Part shown: positions 34,520 to 44,766 of the stretch, one piece after another
Layout of the letters: each line of letters starts with the position of its first letter
Position numbering within the stretch: the stretch's first letter is position 1
Source of the DNA: Candidatus Endomicrobiellum cryptotermitis
GTDB taxonomy: Bacteria > Elusimicrobiota > Endomicrobiia > Endomicrobiales > Endomicrobiaceae
Direction: 5' to 3'
DNA length: 62,881 nucleotides
Assembly: GCA_031257835.1 (NCBI GenBank)
Contig: JAIRNY010000003.1
Location: 1 to 62,881, forward strand
The notes under the pieces: model-generated
The model's input: only the letters and a program-made list of their open reading frames with translations
The model's database searches: none
Told to the model about the DNA's origin: nothing
Translations under genes and position numbers: made by a program

Positions 34520-35182
34520 ATGGAAAAAATAAATCAAGAAATCTTTTCTGCTATAAATAAATTTTCTTCTTTTGTATCTCATGAATTAAAAAATTCTATT
34601 ACAGTTATAAAAAATACAGCATATTATTTAGAAAATTCTGTAAAAAATTATAGTAAAGATCAGAAAGAAATGTTTGTATTTTTAAATAAAGAAATAGATA
34701 AAACTTATTTAAAAATAGTTTCGCTGTTAGATAATACTAGAGTTAATTATTTGGACAGCCAAGTTGTTGATATTGGGGAATTTTTGTGTAAAGTTCTGGT
34801 AAAGAAAGAAGATAAAAAGTTTAAATTTAATATAAATGTAAAGGGAGATATCAAAGTACGTATAGATAAGAATAGATTTAAACAGGCAATATTAATTATA
34901 ATTGATAACGCCAAAGGTGCAATGCCTGGAGGTGGAGATATTTCAATTGAGGTATATTCTTTAAAAACTGAAGCTATTATAGAAATAGAAGATTATGGTT
35001 GTGGTATGAGTAAAGAAACTTTGAAAAAGTGTTTTAATCCCTTATTTACTACTAAAATGTTCCAATTAGGAATGTCTCTTGCTGTTGCAAAGCAGATAAT
35101 TTTAATGTTAGGTGGAAAAATAAAAGCAACATCTTTAATTAATAAAGGGTCAAAATTTGTAATAGAGTTGCCTAAACTATGA
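34520..35182 (+). CDS. Cytosolic histidine kinase with altered ATP lid
   Basis: The 220-residue protein has no membrane segment. The HisKA motif is FVSHELKNSITVIKN (H21), and the N-box is IIDNAKGAMPGGG, followed by DYGCGMSKE (G1-like). Where the first kinase has GIGLGLAVVKK, this protein has QLGMSLAVAKQ, so a glycine of the G2 lid is replaced. It may be a weak or phosphatase-type kinase. Start follows TGGAGG. The last four bases overlap smpB. Confidence 0.85.
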   Translation: MEKINQEIFSAINKFSSFVSHELKNSITVIKNTAYYLENSVKNYSKDQKEMFVFLNKEIDKTYLKIVSLLDNTRVNYLDSQVVDIGEFLCKVLVKKEDKKFKFNINVKGDIKVRIDKNRFKQAILIIIDNAKGAMPGGGDISIEVYSLKTEAIIEIEDYGCGMSKETLKKCFNPLFTTKMFQLGMSLAVAKQIILMLGGKIKATSLINKGSKFVIELPKL

Positions 35183-35625
35183 AAAAATTATTTGCAAATA
35201 ATAAGAAAGCATATTATGATTACAATATCCTTGAAAAGTTAGAAGTTGGACTTATATTGTCTGGCCATGAAGTTAAATCTATAAGATGTTCAAATGTAAG
35301 TTTAGCAGACAGTATAGTTAGGTTTTTTAATGGGGAAGCTTTTGTTGAGAATATGTTTGTTTCTCCTTATGAGCAAATATCAACGCATATTATAGATTAT
35401 GATGCTAAAAGAAAACGTAAACTTTTAATGCATAGATTAGAAATAAAGAAAATGTATTCTAGAGTTAGAGAGAAGGGTCTTACCGTTATACCTTTAGAAG
35501 TGTATATGGAAAATAAAGGTAAAATTAAGCTTCTTATTGGTCTTGGTAAGGGTAAAAAATCTTATGATAAAAAAGAACTTATAAAGAAAAAAGATATTGC
35601 TCGTGAAATGGCAAGAGAATATTGA
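35179..35625 (+). CDS. smpB: SsrA-binding protein SmpB
   Basis: SmpB binds tmRNA and delivers it to stalled ribosomes. The 148 residues contain LFANNKKAYYDYNILEKLEV, GLILSGHEVKSIR, YDAKRKRKLLMHRLEI and KGLTVIPLEVYMENKGKIKL. The basic tail GKGKKSYDKKELIKKKDIAR is also diagnostic. The tmRNA gene is not in the window. The start overlaps the kinase stop. Confidence 0.97.
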   Translation: MKKLFANNKKAYYDYNILEKLEVGLILSGHEVKSIRCSNVSLADSIVRFFNGEAFVENMFVSPYEQISTHIIDYDAKRKRKLLMHRLEIKKMYSRVREKGLTVIPLEVYMENKGKIKLLIGLGKGKKSYDKKELIKKKDIAREMAREY

Positions 35626-35663
35626 TTATTTAATTTAAATGTTTGTCCTCATTATCCTTAGCT

Positions 35664-38600
35664 ATGAATACATCACAAATAACTTTAGTGCAGTCGTCTG
35701 CAGGTTCAGGAAAAACTTATAATCTTGCAAAAAGATATTTATATCTTTTATTGAGTTCCAATAATAATATAGATATAAAGAATGTAATTTCTGTTACGTT
35801 TACTAATAAAGCTGCTGTTGAAATGAAATATAGAATTCTAAGCTATCTTAAAATGGCGGCTTTGTCGCAAAATACTGGTATTTTTTTTGCTGATTTAAAC
35901 CTTTCGCGTGAAGAGATATCAAAAAGAAGTTTTTGTATAATAGAAAACATTTTAGAACATTATGATAGTTTTAATATAAGTACTTTAGATAGTTTTAAAA
36001 ATCACATCTTGAAATCTTGTGCCATAAATATAGATATTTCCCCTAATTTTAGTATCGAACAAGACTATAGCAAAAATCTTAAGTTTGCTTTAGAATCATT
36101 TCTGCATAAATCAAATAATTCAGAAAATCTTAGAAATGTTATTTTAGAATATCTAACTCAATATTTAACAAATGATATAGGCTGGTTTGCAAAAGACAAT
36201 ATTTATAAGGAAATAGAAAAAGTATTTAAAAAGTCTGGAAATATTGGTAAAGAGATCAAGTTTTTAAAAAATAATAATTTTGGTAAAGAATTTTATTTAA
36301 GAATAGATCTTATAATGAACAAAATTAAAGATATTTCTAAAAAATTAGTAAGTTTACAAGTTAATAGTCCTTTTGTTAAAGCTGTTGATAAAATTTTGTT
36401 AGAAGGGCCAAAAGTGTTTTTTTCTATGAACATCCCTGCTAAGTTTGCTTGTGAAAATTTAGAATATAAAAAGAGTGCGGAAATATCTTTAGAAGCTAAT
36501 TTTCTTTGGAAAGAAATTCATAAAAGCATAAAAGACTTATGTAATTTTTATATGCAAAATTATTATCAAATTTATTCTTATATATATTATGAGGTGGCAA
36601 GAGAATTTGACATTAAATCTAAAAAAGATGCAATAGTATTTTTAAATGAGATTAACAAGAAAACAATTAAATTTTTTAAAAATAACAATGTTACTATTCC
36701 AGAAGTATATTATAGGTTGTCTGAAAGATATAAACATTTTTTAATAGACGAGTTTCAAGATACGAGTTTTGTGCAGTGGATCGGCTTTAAAAGGTTTTTA
36801 GAGGAGAGTTTGGCTGCTGGAGGTACATTATATTATGTTGGCGATATTAAACAGGCTATATATTCTTTTAGAGGTGCAAATCCTGGACTTTTTTATATGG
36901 TACCTAAAGACTTTCCAGCTAGTTCAGTAAAAAAACAATATTTAGAGACAAATTTCAGAAGCTCAAAAGAAATTGTCTCTTTCAATAATGAAATTTTTTC
37001 TTTAGATAATTTACAAAAGTTTTTAAATATTGTTTACAAAGATATTGATGTTGAAGCAGATTTTGAAGGATTGTTAAACACATATAAGTTTTCTTGTCAA
37101 AAAGTAGTGGATGATAAAAAAGATGGTTATGTTGAAATAGATTTAATAGACAAAGATTGTCAAGACGTCAAAGAAGAAACAAAACAAAAGTTTATCAAAT
37201 GTATTTTTGAATTATTAGGCAGGTTTGATGCAAAAGATATAGCGGTTTTGTGCAGATCTAACGATGAAATAGTCAATGTTAGTTCTTGGCTTTTAGAAAA
37301 AAATATAGAAGTAGAATCCTCTCAAACGTTAAACATTCAAAACAGCAATGTCATAAAACAAATAATTTCTTTTTTTGTTTTCATAAACTCGCCAATTGAC
37401 GCTTTAGCGTTTTCTTCTTTTATTACGGGAGATGTTTTTAGCAAAATATCTAATATTAGTTCAATAGAGCTAGAACTGTTTATTTTTAAAAATAATAAAG
37501 AAAATAAGTCAGGTTTTTTATATAAACTTTTTAAAGATACATATGAAGTTGTGTGGAATGAGTATTTTGAATATTTTTTTGTAAAGGCTGGATTTGTTCC
37601 TGTTTATGAACTTGTTCTTTTGATTTTAGAAAAATTTAAAATTTTAGAAAATTATCCAGATTCTAAAGCTTTTATTATGTGCTTGCTTGAACTTGTCAAA
37701 GATTTTGAATCGCAAAAGTCTGGACTGGGAAACTTCTTAGAATATTTTTATAGTTTATCTAACCAAGAAGATTGCCTCTATATAAAGAATGCTTTTGGTA
37801 ATGGAATAAAAGTTATGACTGTGCACAAATCTAAAGGATTACAATTTCCGGTTGTGGTTATTCCATTTTTAAAACTTGCTGCAAATAATATAGATAAACC
37901 TTACTTTGACGATTCTAAAGAAGAAATAGAACTTCTTAACATATCAAAGAATATTACTAAATTTTCGTCTAAAGCCAAAAAAATTTATTATAAAGAAAAA
38001 CTAGATAGTTTAATGTCTGAGATTAACATATTATATGTTTCGATGACAAGAGCAGAATATGAAATTTATGCAATAGCTCCTCCCAAAGCTGGAGCTTCAA
38101 ACAACTTATCTTTTATACTTTTTGATAATACTAATTTCAAGAAAGGGAATAAACAAAAGTATAATATTGAACCAATAAAAAATAATTATGTTTATGACAC
38201 TTTTAAAAGTGGGTATAAAGGTATTTCAACCAACCTTATAAATAAAAAAAATACAATAGATGTAAATGATATAAAAAAGAAAGGTATAATTTTGCATTAT
38301 TGTCTTTCAAAAATTGAAAATTTAAATAATAGCAGCTTAAATGCTGCCATAAATAAAGTTTTGTTAATTGCTAAAAGAAAGTTTCCTTTTGACGATTTAA
38401 GTTTTTTAAAAGGAAGATTGGAAAAAATATTTTCTTCTAAACATATTTTGGAATTATTTAGTTGTAAAGGGCTTGTTTATAATGAGAAGGAAATTGTAAG
38501 TTCTCTAGGCACAATTTTTAGAGTAGATAAGTTGATAGAGTCTGATAGCCAAATTTTCATTATAGATTTTAAAAGTTCAGATTATAATTTTCAAAAAGAT

Positions 38601-38708
38601 AAAGAACAACTATTAAACTATGCTTGTTTAATAAAAGAAATTTACTCAAATAAAATTATAAATTCTTATATTATAAATATGGAAACTGCAACATTGACAC
38701 AAATTTGA
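35664..38708 (+). CDS. addA: AddA-like UvrD-family helicase/nuclease
   Basis: This is the helicase-nuclease subunit of a RecBCD/AddAB-type double-strand break repair enzyme. The 1014-residue product is taken from the ATG at 35664, giving MNTSQITLVQSSAGSGKTYN with the Walker A motif. Other UvrD motifs are VTFTNKAAVEMKYRIL, FLIDEFQDTSFVQW, YYVGDIKQAIYSFRGANPGL and LETNFRSSKEIV, with VMTVHKSKGLQFPVVVIPF later and LYVSMTRAEYEIYA. A C-terminal PD-(D/E)XK nuclease is suggested by IFIIDFKSSDY. It forms a pair with the next gene. Confidence 0.88.
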   Translation: MNTSQITLVQSSAGSGKTYNLAKRYLYLLLSSNNNIDIKNVISVTFTNKAAVEMKYRILSYLKMAALSQNTGIFFADLNLSREEISKRSFCIIENILEHYDSFNISTLDSFKNHILKSCAINIDISPNFSIEQDYSKNLKFALESFLHKSNNSENLRNVILEYLTQYLTNDIGWFAKDNIYKEIEKVFKKSGNIGKEIKFLKNNNFGKEFYLRIDLIMNKIKDISKKLVSLQVNSPFVKAVDKILLEGPKVFFSMNIPAKFACENLEYKKSAEISLEANFLWKEIHKSIKDLCNFYMQNYYQIYSYIYYEVAREFDIKSKKDAIVFLNEINKKTIKFFKNNNVTIPEVYYRLSERYKHFLIDEFQDTSFVQWIGFKRFLEESLAAGGTLYYVGDIKQAIYSFRGANPGLFYMVPKDFPASSVKKQYLETNFRSSKEIVSFNNEIFSLDNLQKFLNIVYKDIDVEADFEGLLNTYKFSCQKVVDDKKDGYVEIDLIDKDCQDVKEETKQKFIKCIFELLGRFDAKDIAVLCRSNDEIVNVSSWLLEKNIEVESSQTLNIQNSNVIKQIISFFVFINSPIDALAFSSFITGDVFSKISNISSIELELFIFKNNKENKSGFLYKLFKDTYEVVWNEYFEYFFVKAGFVPVYELVLLILEKFKILENYPDSKAFIMCLLELVKDFESQKSGLGNFLEYFYSLSNQEDCLYIKNAFGNGIKVMTVHKSKGLQFPVVVIPFLKLAANNIDKPYFDDSKEEIELLNISKNITKFSSKAKKIYYKEKLDSLMSEINILYVSMTRAEYEIYAIAPPKAGASNNLSFILFDNTNFKKGNKQKYNIEPIKNNYVYDTFKSGYKGISTNLINKKNTIDVNDIKKKGIILHYCLSKIENLNNSSLNAAINKVLLIAKRKFPFDDLSFLKGRLEKIFSSKHILELFSCKGLVYNEKEIVSSLGTIFRVDKLIESDSQIFIIDFKSSDYNFQKDKEQLLNYACLIKEIYSNKIINSYIINMETATLTQI

Positions 38709-38732
38709 AGTTTGTTTAAGTAAGGAAATAAA

Positions 38733-41525
38733 ATGTCACAAATAATTAATATTGATACTTGTGAAAATATTATTAATTTTACGGCTAATTACGTTGCTGC
38801 CTCTTCAAATAAGCTTGTTTTAATTAGTGGTGGCAAAAGACCTTTTTTATTTATAAAAAAACAGTTAGCAAACATTAAACGAGCTGCGTTTTTCTCTCCA
38901 GAATGTTATACTAACGATGAGTTTATTGAATCTACAATTTTCGATAATACAAACTTTACAAAAATTTCTGATTTGGAAGCTGCTTTTATTATTTTTGAAA
39001 TAATAAAAAAATATTTTCCTTACCTTCTAAAAGATAAACTTTCTTTTGTATCTTTTGTCGATTGGTCTTTTGAAATTTTATATTTTATAGAACAATTAGA
39101 TTTGGAAATGGTTTCAGGAGATAAACTTAAAACAATAAAAGCAAATGCTGAGATTGGGTATGATGTTCCTGAAAGTATCAATGAGCTTTTAAAGAATATC
39201 TTTCAAATAAGAGAAGTATTTCATGAGACTTTAGATAAAACGTTAAAAATTACTAAAGGGTATGGTTTTTTAAAAGCAACTTCTTTTAGAGCCAGCATTT
39301 TATCAAAAAGGTTTGATGAAATAATATTAATTACACCTTTTTATTTATACAAAACTGAACTAGAGATTTTTAAAAAACTATACAATGCATCTAACCTTAG
39401 CATATTTACACAAGGTGATCCTAAAAAGTATAGTATCTTAGAAAATTTGTATAGACAGTTTGGGCAAAATATTGTAAGTGGAAAAACTAAAAAAAATGAT
39501 TATAAATTAAATATATACTCTGCTTTTGATGATCAGTCTCAAGGAGCTTTACTTAAAAACCTTATTTGTCAATATTCTGACAAACAACTGGATAAGACGA
39601 TAGTAATTGTTCCTGATTGCCAAATTTTACAAGCAGTTGTATGTGAGGTTTCTAGCGTTACAGATAAATACAATATTGCTGCGGGCTACCCTATTTTTAA
39701 AACTGCTGTATATTCTTTACTTGACACTGTTATTGAAGCACAACTTTCTAAAAAAGGCAACTATTATTATTCTAAAGATGTAATAAAAACGCTTACTAAT
39801 CCTCTATTTAAAAATATGAGATTTTTTCAAGATAGTTCTATGTCTAGAATTGTTGTTCATAAAATAGAAAAAGCTTTAGAACAGTCTTCAGGTAGTAGTT
39901 TAAGTGGAAAAACGTTTGTATCTTTTCAAGAAATATTAAACGATACAGATTTAATAAAAGAAATCAGTTTTTCTGTAACTAAAGTTTTAGGGCAAGTTTC
40001 TAATAAAAATATTGTAAGCATATTAAGTGAAATATGGATAACTTTTTTTTCTTCTTGGGAAAATGTGGACACTTTATATTTACTTTCTGATGCTATTTCT
40101 GCGTTTTTAGAGAAAGTTTATCGTTTAAGTGCTACTAGTAGCTATCCATTAAATGTAGAAACTATAGATGTTTTAATCTCTCTATCAAAAGAAATAAAAT
40201 TTGGCGATTTATGTAAAGTGAAATTTGACAAACAAGAACTATTTACTCTTTTTAGAAAAATCATTAAAGATAAGAAAGTTGTTTTGCCAGGATCTCCATT
40301 AAAATCTTTACAAATTTTAGGTCTTTTAGAATCTAGAAATCTTTCTTTCGAAAATGTTTTTATTGTAGGGATGAAAGATTCTTCGTTCCCTGCAATAAAG
40401 AGAGAAATGTCTCTTATTCCAAAAGATATAATGTACACTTTGGGGATTGAAATTAGAAAAAAGGAATATGAAATACAGAAATATCATTTTAATAAAATTA
40501 TATCTGGCGCTAAAAATGTAAACCTTATTTACCCTGATAATGATAAAGACGAAAGAAGTAGGTTTATAGAATCTATCATTTGGGAAAAGCAACTTGCGCA
40601 AAAAGATATTAACGCTATAAATGTGTCTAAGTTTGTTTTACCAAAATTTTCTCTAACACAATCTTTGAAAAAAAAATATAGGAAAACTAAAGAAATCAAA
40701 GAATATCTTGCAAAGCTACCTTATACTTACACTAAAATAGATACTTATTTAAATTGTAGATTAAAATTTTATTTTATGTATGTGCTACTTTTAGATAATA
40801 ATAAAGAAGTTGGACAAGAAATTAATGCAAGTAGTGTAGGTAACTTCATACACGACTTTTTAAAAGAGACTTTCTATGAGGGTTTAACTTCAGAAGATAT
40901 TGAGGGCACAACTTTTGAAAAATATTTTTTAGATACTTTAAAGAATAAATTTAATGACTGTGCATTTTTTAAATTTAGAGAAGATGCATTTATGATACAA
41001 GAAGTGTTGGTACATAGAATGAAAATGTTTTTGCATAATGAAAAATCTCGTCAATATAAAATTTTTGCTTGTGAAAAAAGCTATACTTCAGATATTGTTT
41101 TAAAATCAAATAATATTTATACCTTAGAAAGTAGAATAGACAGAATAGATGAGTTTGGCAATAACTTTAGTATATTTGATTATAAAACTGGAAATGTAAA
41201 AGCTAATATTGTTAGTAGGAGATACTTTGAAAATTTAAAAATATTTAATAGGCAAGATATAAAAAAAGCTGTCAGTTCGCTACAACTTCCAATGTATAAG
41301 TACATATTTGAAAAGTCTACAGGTCTTAAAAGTTTTACTTGTGGGATTTATGATATAAAGAAAGCTTATATTAATTTATTTTCTCAAGAAGATGAAATTT
41401 ATGAAAAATGTTTAGACATTATTAAGTTTTTAATTGACGAAATTAACCAAGAAGATTATTTTGAATTTGATAAAAACGATAGTACAAATTGTAAAACTTG
41501 TAAATATTTTTATATTTGTAGATAG
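38733..41525 (+). CDS. addB: AddB-like PD-(D/E)XK exonuclease
   Basis: This is the partner of AddA. The 930-residue protein has a large divergent helicase-like region; a Walker A lysine motif is not evident near the N-terminus (VLISGGKRPFLFIKKQ). The segment VFIVGMKDSSFPAIKREMSL is typical of AddB/RecC-like proteins. The C-terminal nuclease has SIFDYKTGNVKAN. Four cysteines in YLNCRLKF and NCKTCKYFYIC are placed as in the iron-sulfur nuclease of AddB. It follows AddA by 24 bases. Confidence 0.85.
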   Translation: MSQIINIDTCENIINFTANYVAASSNKLVLISGGKRPFLFIKKQLANIKRAAFFSPECYTNDEFIESTIFDNTNFTKISDLEAAFIIFEIIKKYFPYLLKDKLSFVSFVDWSFEILYFIEQLDLEMVSGDKLKTIKANAEIGYDVPESINELLKNIFQIREVFHETLDKTLKITKGYGFLKATSFRASILSKRFDEIILITPFYLYKTELEIFKKLYNASNLSIFTQGDPKKYSILENLYRQFGQNIVSGKTKKNDYKLNIYSAFDDQSQGALLKNLICQYSDKQLDKTIVIVPDCQILQAVVCEVSSVTDKYNIAAGYPIFKTAVYSLLDTVIEAQLSKKGNYYYSKDVIKTLTNPLFKNMRFFQDSSMSRIVVHKIEKALEQSSGSSLSGKTFVSFQEILNDTDLIKEISFSVTKVLGQVSNKNIVSILSEIWITFFSSWENVDTLYLLSDAISAFLEKVYRLSATSSYPLNVETIDVLISLSKEIKFGDLCKVKFDKQELFTLFRKIIKDKKVVLPGSPLKSLQILGLLESRNLSFENVFIVGMKDSSFPAIKREMSLIPKDIMYTLGIEIRKKEYEIQKYHFNKIISGAKNVNLIYPDNDKDERSRFIESIIWEKQLAQKDINAINVSKFVLPKFSLTQSLKKKYRKTKEIKEYLAKLPYTYTKIDTYLNCRLKFYFMYVLLLDNNKEVGQEINASSVGNFIHDFLKETFYEGLTSEDIEGTTFEKYFLDTLKNKFNDCAFFKFREDAFMIQEVLVHRMKMFLHNEKSRQYKIFACEKSYTSDIVLKSNNIYTLESRIDRIDEFGNNFSIFDYKTGNVKANIVSRRYFENLKIFNRQDIKKAVSSLQLPMYKYIFEKSTGLKSFTCGIYDIKKAYINLFSQEDEIYEKCLDIIKFLIDEINQEDYFEFDKNDSTNCKTCKYFYICR

Positions 41526-41550
41526 AAAAATAGATTTCTTCCCTATTTTT
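41526..41550 (+). terminator. Possible weak terminator after addB
   Basis: AAAAATAG (41526-41533) pairs with CTATTTTT (41543-41550) and a T-rich stretch continues. The stem is AT-rich and short. The following 200 bases to 41752 hold no gene I can recognise. Confidence 0.4.
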
Positions 41551-41752
41551 TTATTCTCTTAAGTATATTAATTCTTATTTGATTAATTAGAATTTCCTTA
41601 ATAATCAAGATTGATATTTATGCAAAAATGGTAGTACTTTACCAGATTTGCATAAAGTATTTATATTTATTAAAATAATTTAGAATTAGATTTATTCACA
41701 ATGGATTTAAAATAACAAGTCAAACACTTATTTTGATTAAGAGGTAACTACA

Positions 41753-42961
41753 ATGTATAAAGACAGAACGCTCAAAAATACTGTTTTAGTAGCTGAAAAA
41801 AGCTTTAAGGTTATCTTAATCACAGGCATGAGGCAAACTGGAAAAACAACCTTTTTAAATAATATTTCTCAGAAAAATAGAGGATACGTGACCTTAGACG
41901 ACCCAAAAAATCTTTTGCTGGCAAAAAAAGAACCTGAGATGTTCTTTCAAAGGTTTCCGCCTCCTGTTTTTATAGATGAAGTTCAATATGCCCCCGAATT
42001 ATTTCCATATATTAAAATGCTAGTTGATTCTTCTGATAAAACAGGTCAAATTTTTATGACAGGATCTCAACAATATTCGATGATGAAAAATGTTACAGAA
42101 AGTTTGGCAGGCAGAGTTGCAATAATTGACATGCTTGGATTTTCTATTTATGAAAGAGAAAATAAAGGGCTATTGCAAAAGCCCTTTTTGCCAAATATTA
42201 GGTCAAAAGAAATCTTAAAACATAACCTTATAGCTGATACTTATAAGATTATTTGGAGAGGGATGTATCCTCAAATAGTGAATAAACCTTCTTTAAATTG
42301 GGAACTTTTCTATAGTTCATACTTAAAAAGTTATTTAGAAAGAGATGTTAAACAACTTTCTAATATCATAAACGAAAGTCATTTTTTAAAATTTTTGAGC
42401 ATTGTTGCGGCTCGTACAGCTCAAGAATTAAATATTGCAGAAATAGCAAAAAGTTCTGAAATTACGGTACAAACTGCTAACAATTGGCTCTCAGTTTTAG
42501 AAGCTTCTGGGGTTATTTTTCTATTAAAACCGTATTATAAAAATATTACAAAACGATTTGTAAAACGACCAAAAATATATTTTACAGATACAGGGTTATG
42601 CTCATATTTAACTGAATGGTCTAGTGCTGAAACTCTTGAAAAAGGAGCAATGAGCGGAACAATTTTTGAAACTTTTGTAGTAAATGAAATTGTTAAATCT
42701 TATAAACATAATGGCAAAAATCAAACCTTTTACTACTACAGAGATTCTAATCAAGTAGAAATTGACTTGTTAATTTCCCAAAATGGGTTATTTTACCCTA
42801 TAGAAATAAAAAAGACTACTAATCCCAGGAAGGAAGATATAAAAGCTTTTGACATATTATCGCAATTTGAAAAAATAGGATATGGTTCTTTGATTTGCTT
42901 AACAAGTCAAATTTATCCTCTTACTAAAACAGCAAATGCCATTTCCATTTGGAATATATGA
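41753..42961 (+). CDS. AAA_14/DUF4143-type ATPase
   Basis: The 402-residue protein has a Walker A motif in ILITGMRQTGKTTFLNNISQ and the segment PVFIDEVQYAPELFPYIKML. A sensor-like FMTGSQQYSMM also occurs. The C-terminal half carries the DUF4143 signature (YLKSYLERDVKQLSNI, YFTDTGLCSYLTEW, SGTIFETFVVNEIVKSY, then EIDLLI and YPIEIKKTT, a nuclease-like core). Such genes are common accessory genes in anaerobes and often move between genomes. Their role is not established. The gene is intact and isolated. Confidence 0.9.
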   Translation: MYKDRTLKNTVLVAEKSFKVILITGMRQTGKTTFLNNISQKNRGYVTLDDPKNLLLAKKEPEMFFQRFPPPVFIDEVQYAPELFPYIKMLVDSSDKTGQIFMTGSQQYSMMKNVTESLAGRVAIIDMLGFSIYERENKGLLQKPFLPNIRSKEILKHNLIADTYKIIWRGMYPQIVNKPSLNWELFYSSYLKSYLERDVKQLSNIINESHFLKFLSIVAARTAQELNIAEIAKSSEITVQTANNWLSVLEASGVIFLLKPYYKNITKRFVKRPKIYFTDTGLCSYLTEWSSAETLEKGAMSGTIFETFVVNEIVKSYKHNGKNQTFYYYRDSNQVEIDLLISQNGLFYPIEIKKTTNPRKEDIKAFDILSQFEKIGYGSLICLTSQIYPLTKTANAISIWNI

Positions 42962-43058
42962 CTATCGTTAAAATTTTAATATTTTGAAATATACAACAAT
43001 TGTAACCAATTTTTATACAAATCCTCCTGTTAAATGGAAAATGGTGACATATACAAAA

Positions 43059-44303
43059 TTATAATTTTTGTGAAATGTTGTTTATAGCTTTTATCCTTTC
43101 TAAAACTGGTGGATGAGAATATTCTAAAAATACTTTAAATTTGTTAGGGTAAAGATTAGAAAGGTTATCCACTGATAATTTTTTTAGTGCAATGATCATA
43201 TCTTGAGGATGCTGATATGTTGTTGCTGCATAAGCATCGGCCTCAATTTCGTGTTTCCTAGAAAAATAACTACTTATAACAGAAAGTATTAAAGAAATTG
43301 GGGAGTACAAAAATGCAAAAAATATCATTCCTGCATATATTGGTTGGGAGGTTAATAAAAATGCTTTATACAGCCAGACCTTATTGACGAAAACAGATAA
43401 AATGTACAACATTAAACCTGTAGAAGCAAAAGAAAAAATCATGTGTTTTATTATATGCCCTAACTTAAAATGTCCCATTTCGTGTGCTAGAATGCTGGTA
43501 AGTTCTTCTACAGTGTGTTTTTGTATAAGCGTGTCAAACAGGACTATTCTACGATATTTCCCAAATCCTGTAAAAAAAGCGTTTGATTTATTTGAACGTT
43601 TTGAGTTGTCCATTTTGAAAAGACCTTTCATTTTGAAATTTTCTTTTTTTGCATATGTTTCAATGGAAGTCTTTAATTGGCCATCTTGTAACGGAGTATA
43701 CTTGTTAAATAGTGGCATTATGGCCACAGGAGCTATAAAAGTTAAAAAAAGTTGAAAAATGATGACTGTTATAAATGCATAAATCCAAGCTAAGTTTGAT
43801 GCATTTGTAAAGAACCATAGTATTAGAGAAAACATTATGGAAAATATTGATAGGGTTATAACTTGCGATTTTATCCAATCGGATATAAAGGTTTTTAAGC
43901 TCATTCTGTTAAAACCAAATTTTTCTTCTATAACAAATATAGAATAAAGAGAGAGAGGTATTTTAATAATTTCAGAAGCTAAAAATAGAAAATTTGCAAA
44001 GATTAACCCTGTTATGATATTACCAAAACCAAAAGATATGACTACATTGTTTATGTAGTTAAACCCACCTAGAACTATAAAAATTATTTGAATAATTAAA
44101 GTAATTGATGAAGAAATTAAAGAAAAGTTGGTATTTGCTTTAAGATATCTTTGAGATTTATCATATTTTTCTTTATCGAAATAATTTGTAAACTCTTTTG
44201 GTATATCGTTTGTTATATTTTTGACATTTAACAAATCTGCAACTGTTTGGATAATATAAACGAAAACTATAAAAGATAAAATTAAATAGGTGTAAATATT
44301 CAT
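43059..44303 (-). CDS. Ste24-type M48 metalloprotease
   Basis: This is a membrane zinc peptidase of the CAAX prenyl protease 1 family. The 414 residues from the ATG at 44303 follow a GGAGAAAA site; the open frame extends 13 codons more. Several hydrophobic segments flank the zinc motif LAHEMGHFKLGH, with the third ligand in KHEIEADAYAA. SNKSNAFFTGFGKYRRIVLF before the zinc site is typical of Ste24. In bacteria these proteases are thought to handle membrane protein quality control. It runs opposite to its neighbours. Confidence 0.9.
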   Translation of the reverse strand: MNIYTYLILSFIVFVYIIQTVADLLNVKNITNDIPKEFTNYFDKEKYDKSQRYLKANTNFSLISSSITLIIQIIFIVLGGFNYINNVVISFGFGNIITGLIFANFLFLASEIIKIPLSLYSIFVIEEKFGFNRMSLKTFISDWIKSQVITLSIFSIMFSLILWFFTNASNLAWIYAFITVIIFQLFLTFIAPVAIMPLFNKYTPLQDGQLKTSIETYAKKENFKMKGLFKMDNSKRSNKSNAFFTGFGKYRRIVLFDTLIQKHTVEELTSILAHEMGHFKLGHIIKHMIFSFASTGLMLYILSVFVNKVWLYKAFLLTSQPIYAGMIFFAFLYSPISLILSVISSYFSRKHEIEADAYAATTYQHPQDMIIALKKLSVDNLSNLYPNKFKVFLEYSHPPVLERIKAINNISQKL

Positions 44304-44379
44304 CGTTTTTCTCCAAAAGTTAATTTGTTTGTATTGTAGCATTTTTATATAATTAAATACATGCGGATTGGGAGATTAC

Positions 44380-44766
44380 ATGGATTTTAATAAGTTAGAG
44401 TTTTTTCATATAGGTATACCTGTAAAAAAAGATCAAATAACTGATAAGTCAAAATATGCTCTCATTGTATAAGATGTACACACAAGATGGTATAATTCTT
44501 TAGGACTTCATATACACTATCATGCTTTTGTGAAGGGCCTAGGATTAGAGAAAACATGCACATTGTTTTAAAGTTAAAGATATAGAAAAGGCTCTCTAGA
44601 AGGCCACGAAATAGTAATGCCACTTTATGAGCCGTTGAAAGGTTATAGGTGTGCAATGATATTAGTAAATGATGTGTTGATAGAGTTAGGAGAAACGAGT
44701 TTGTCTGAAAAACAAATATGGAATGAAACTTTAAATAACGGTATTTTGTATAAAAATGAAAAATAA
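44380..44766 (+). pseudogene. VOC/glyoxalase-like protein, frameshifted
   Basis: The start MDFNKLEFFHIGIPVKKDQI fits a vicinal-oxygen-chelate protein. A stop comes at 44471-44473. Next pieces read TRWYNSLGLHIHYHAF, then ENMHIVFKVKDIEKAL, EGHEIVMPLYEPLKGYRCAM and ILVNDVLIELGET, ending at 44766. Parts of the central strand are lost. At least three frame changes are required. The end overlaps the tmk start in another frame. The original substrate cannot be inferred. Confidence 0.7.

Noticed and set aside
38733-38900. Walker A site at the AddB N-terminus
   Set aside because: LISGGKRPF lacks the GK(S/T) pattern; the protein was assigned from its nuclease and cysteine motifs and from its place after AddA.
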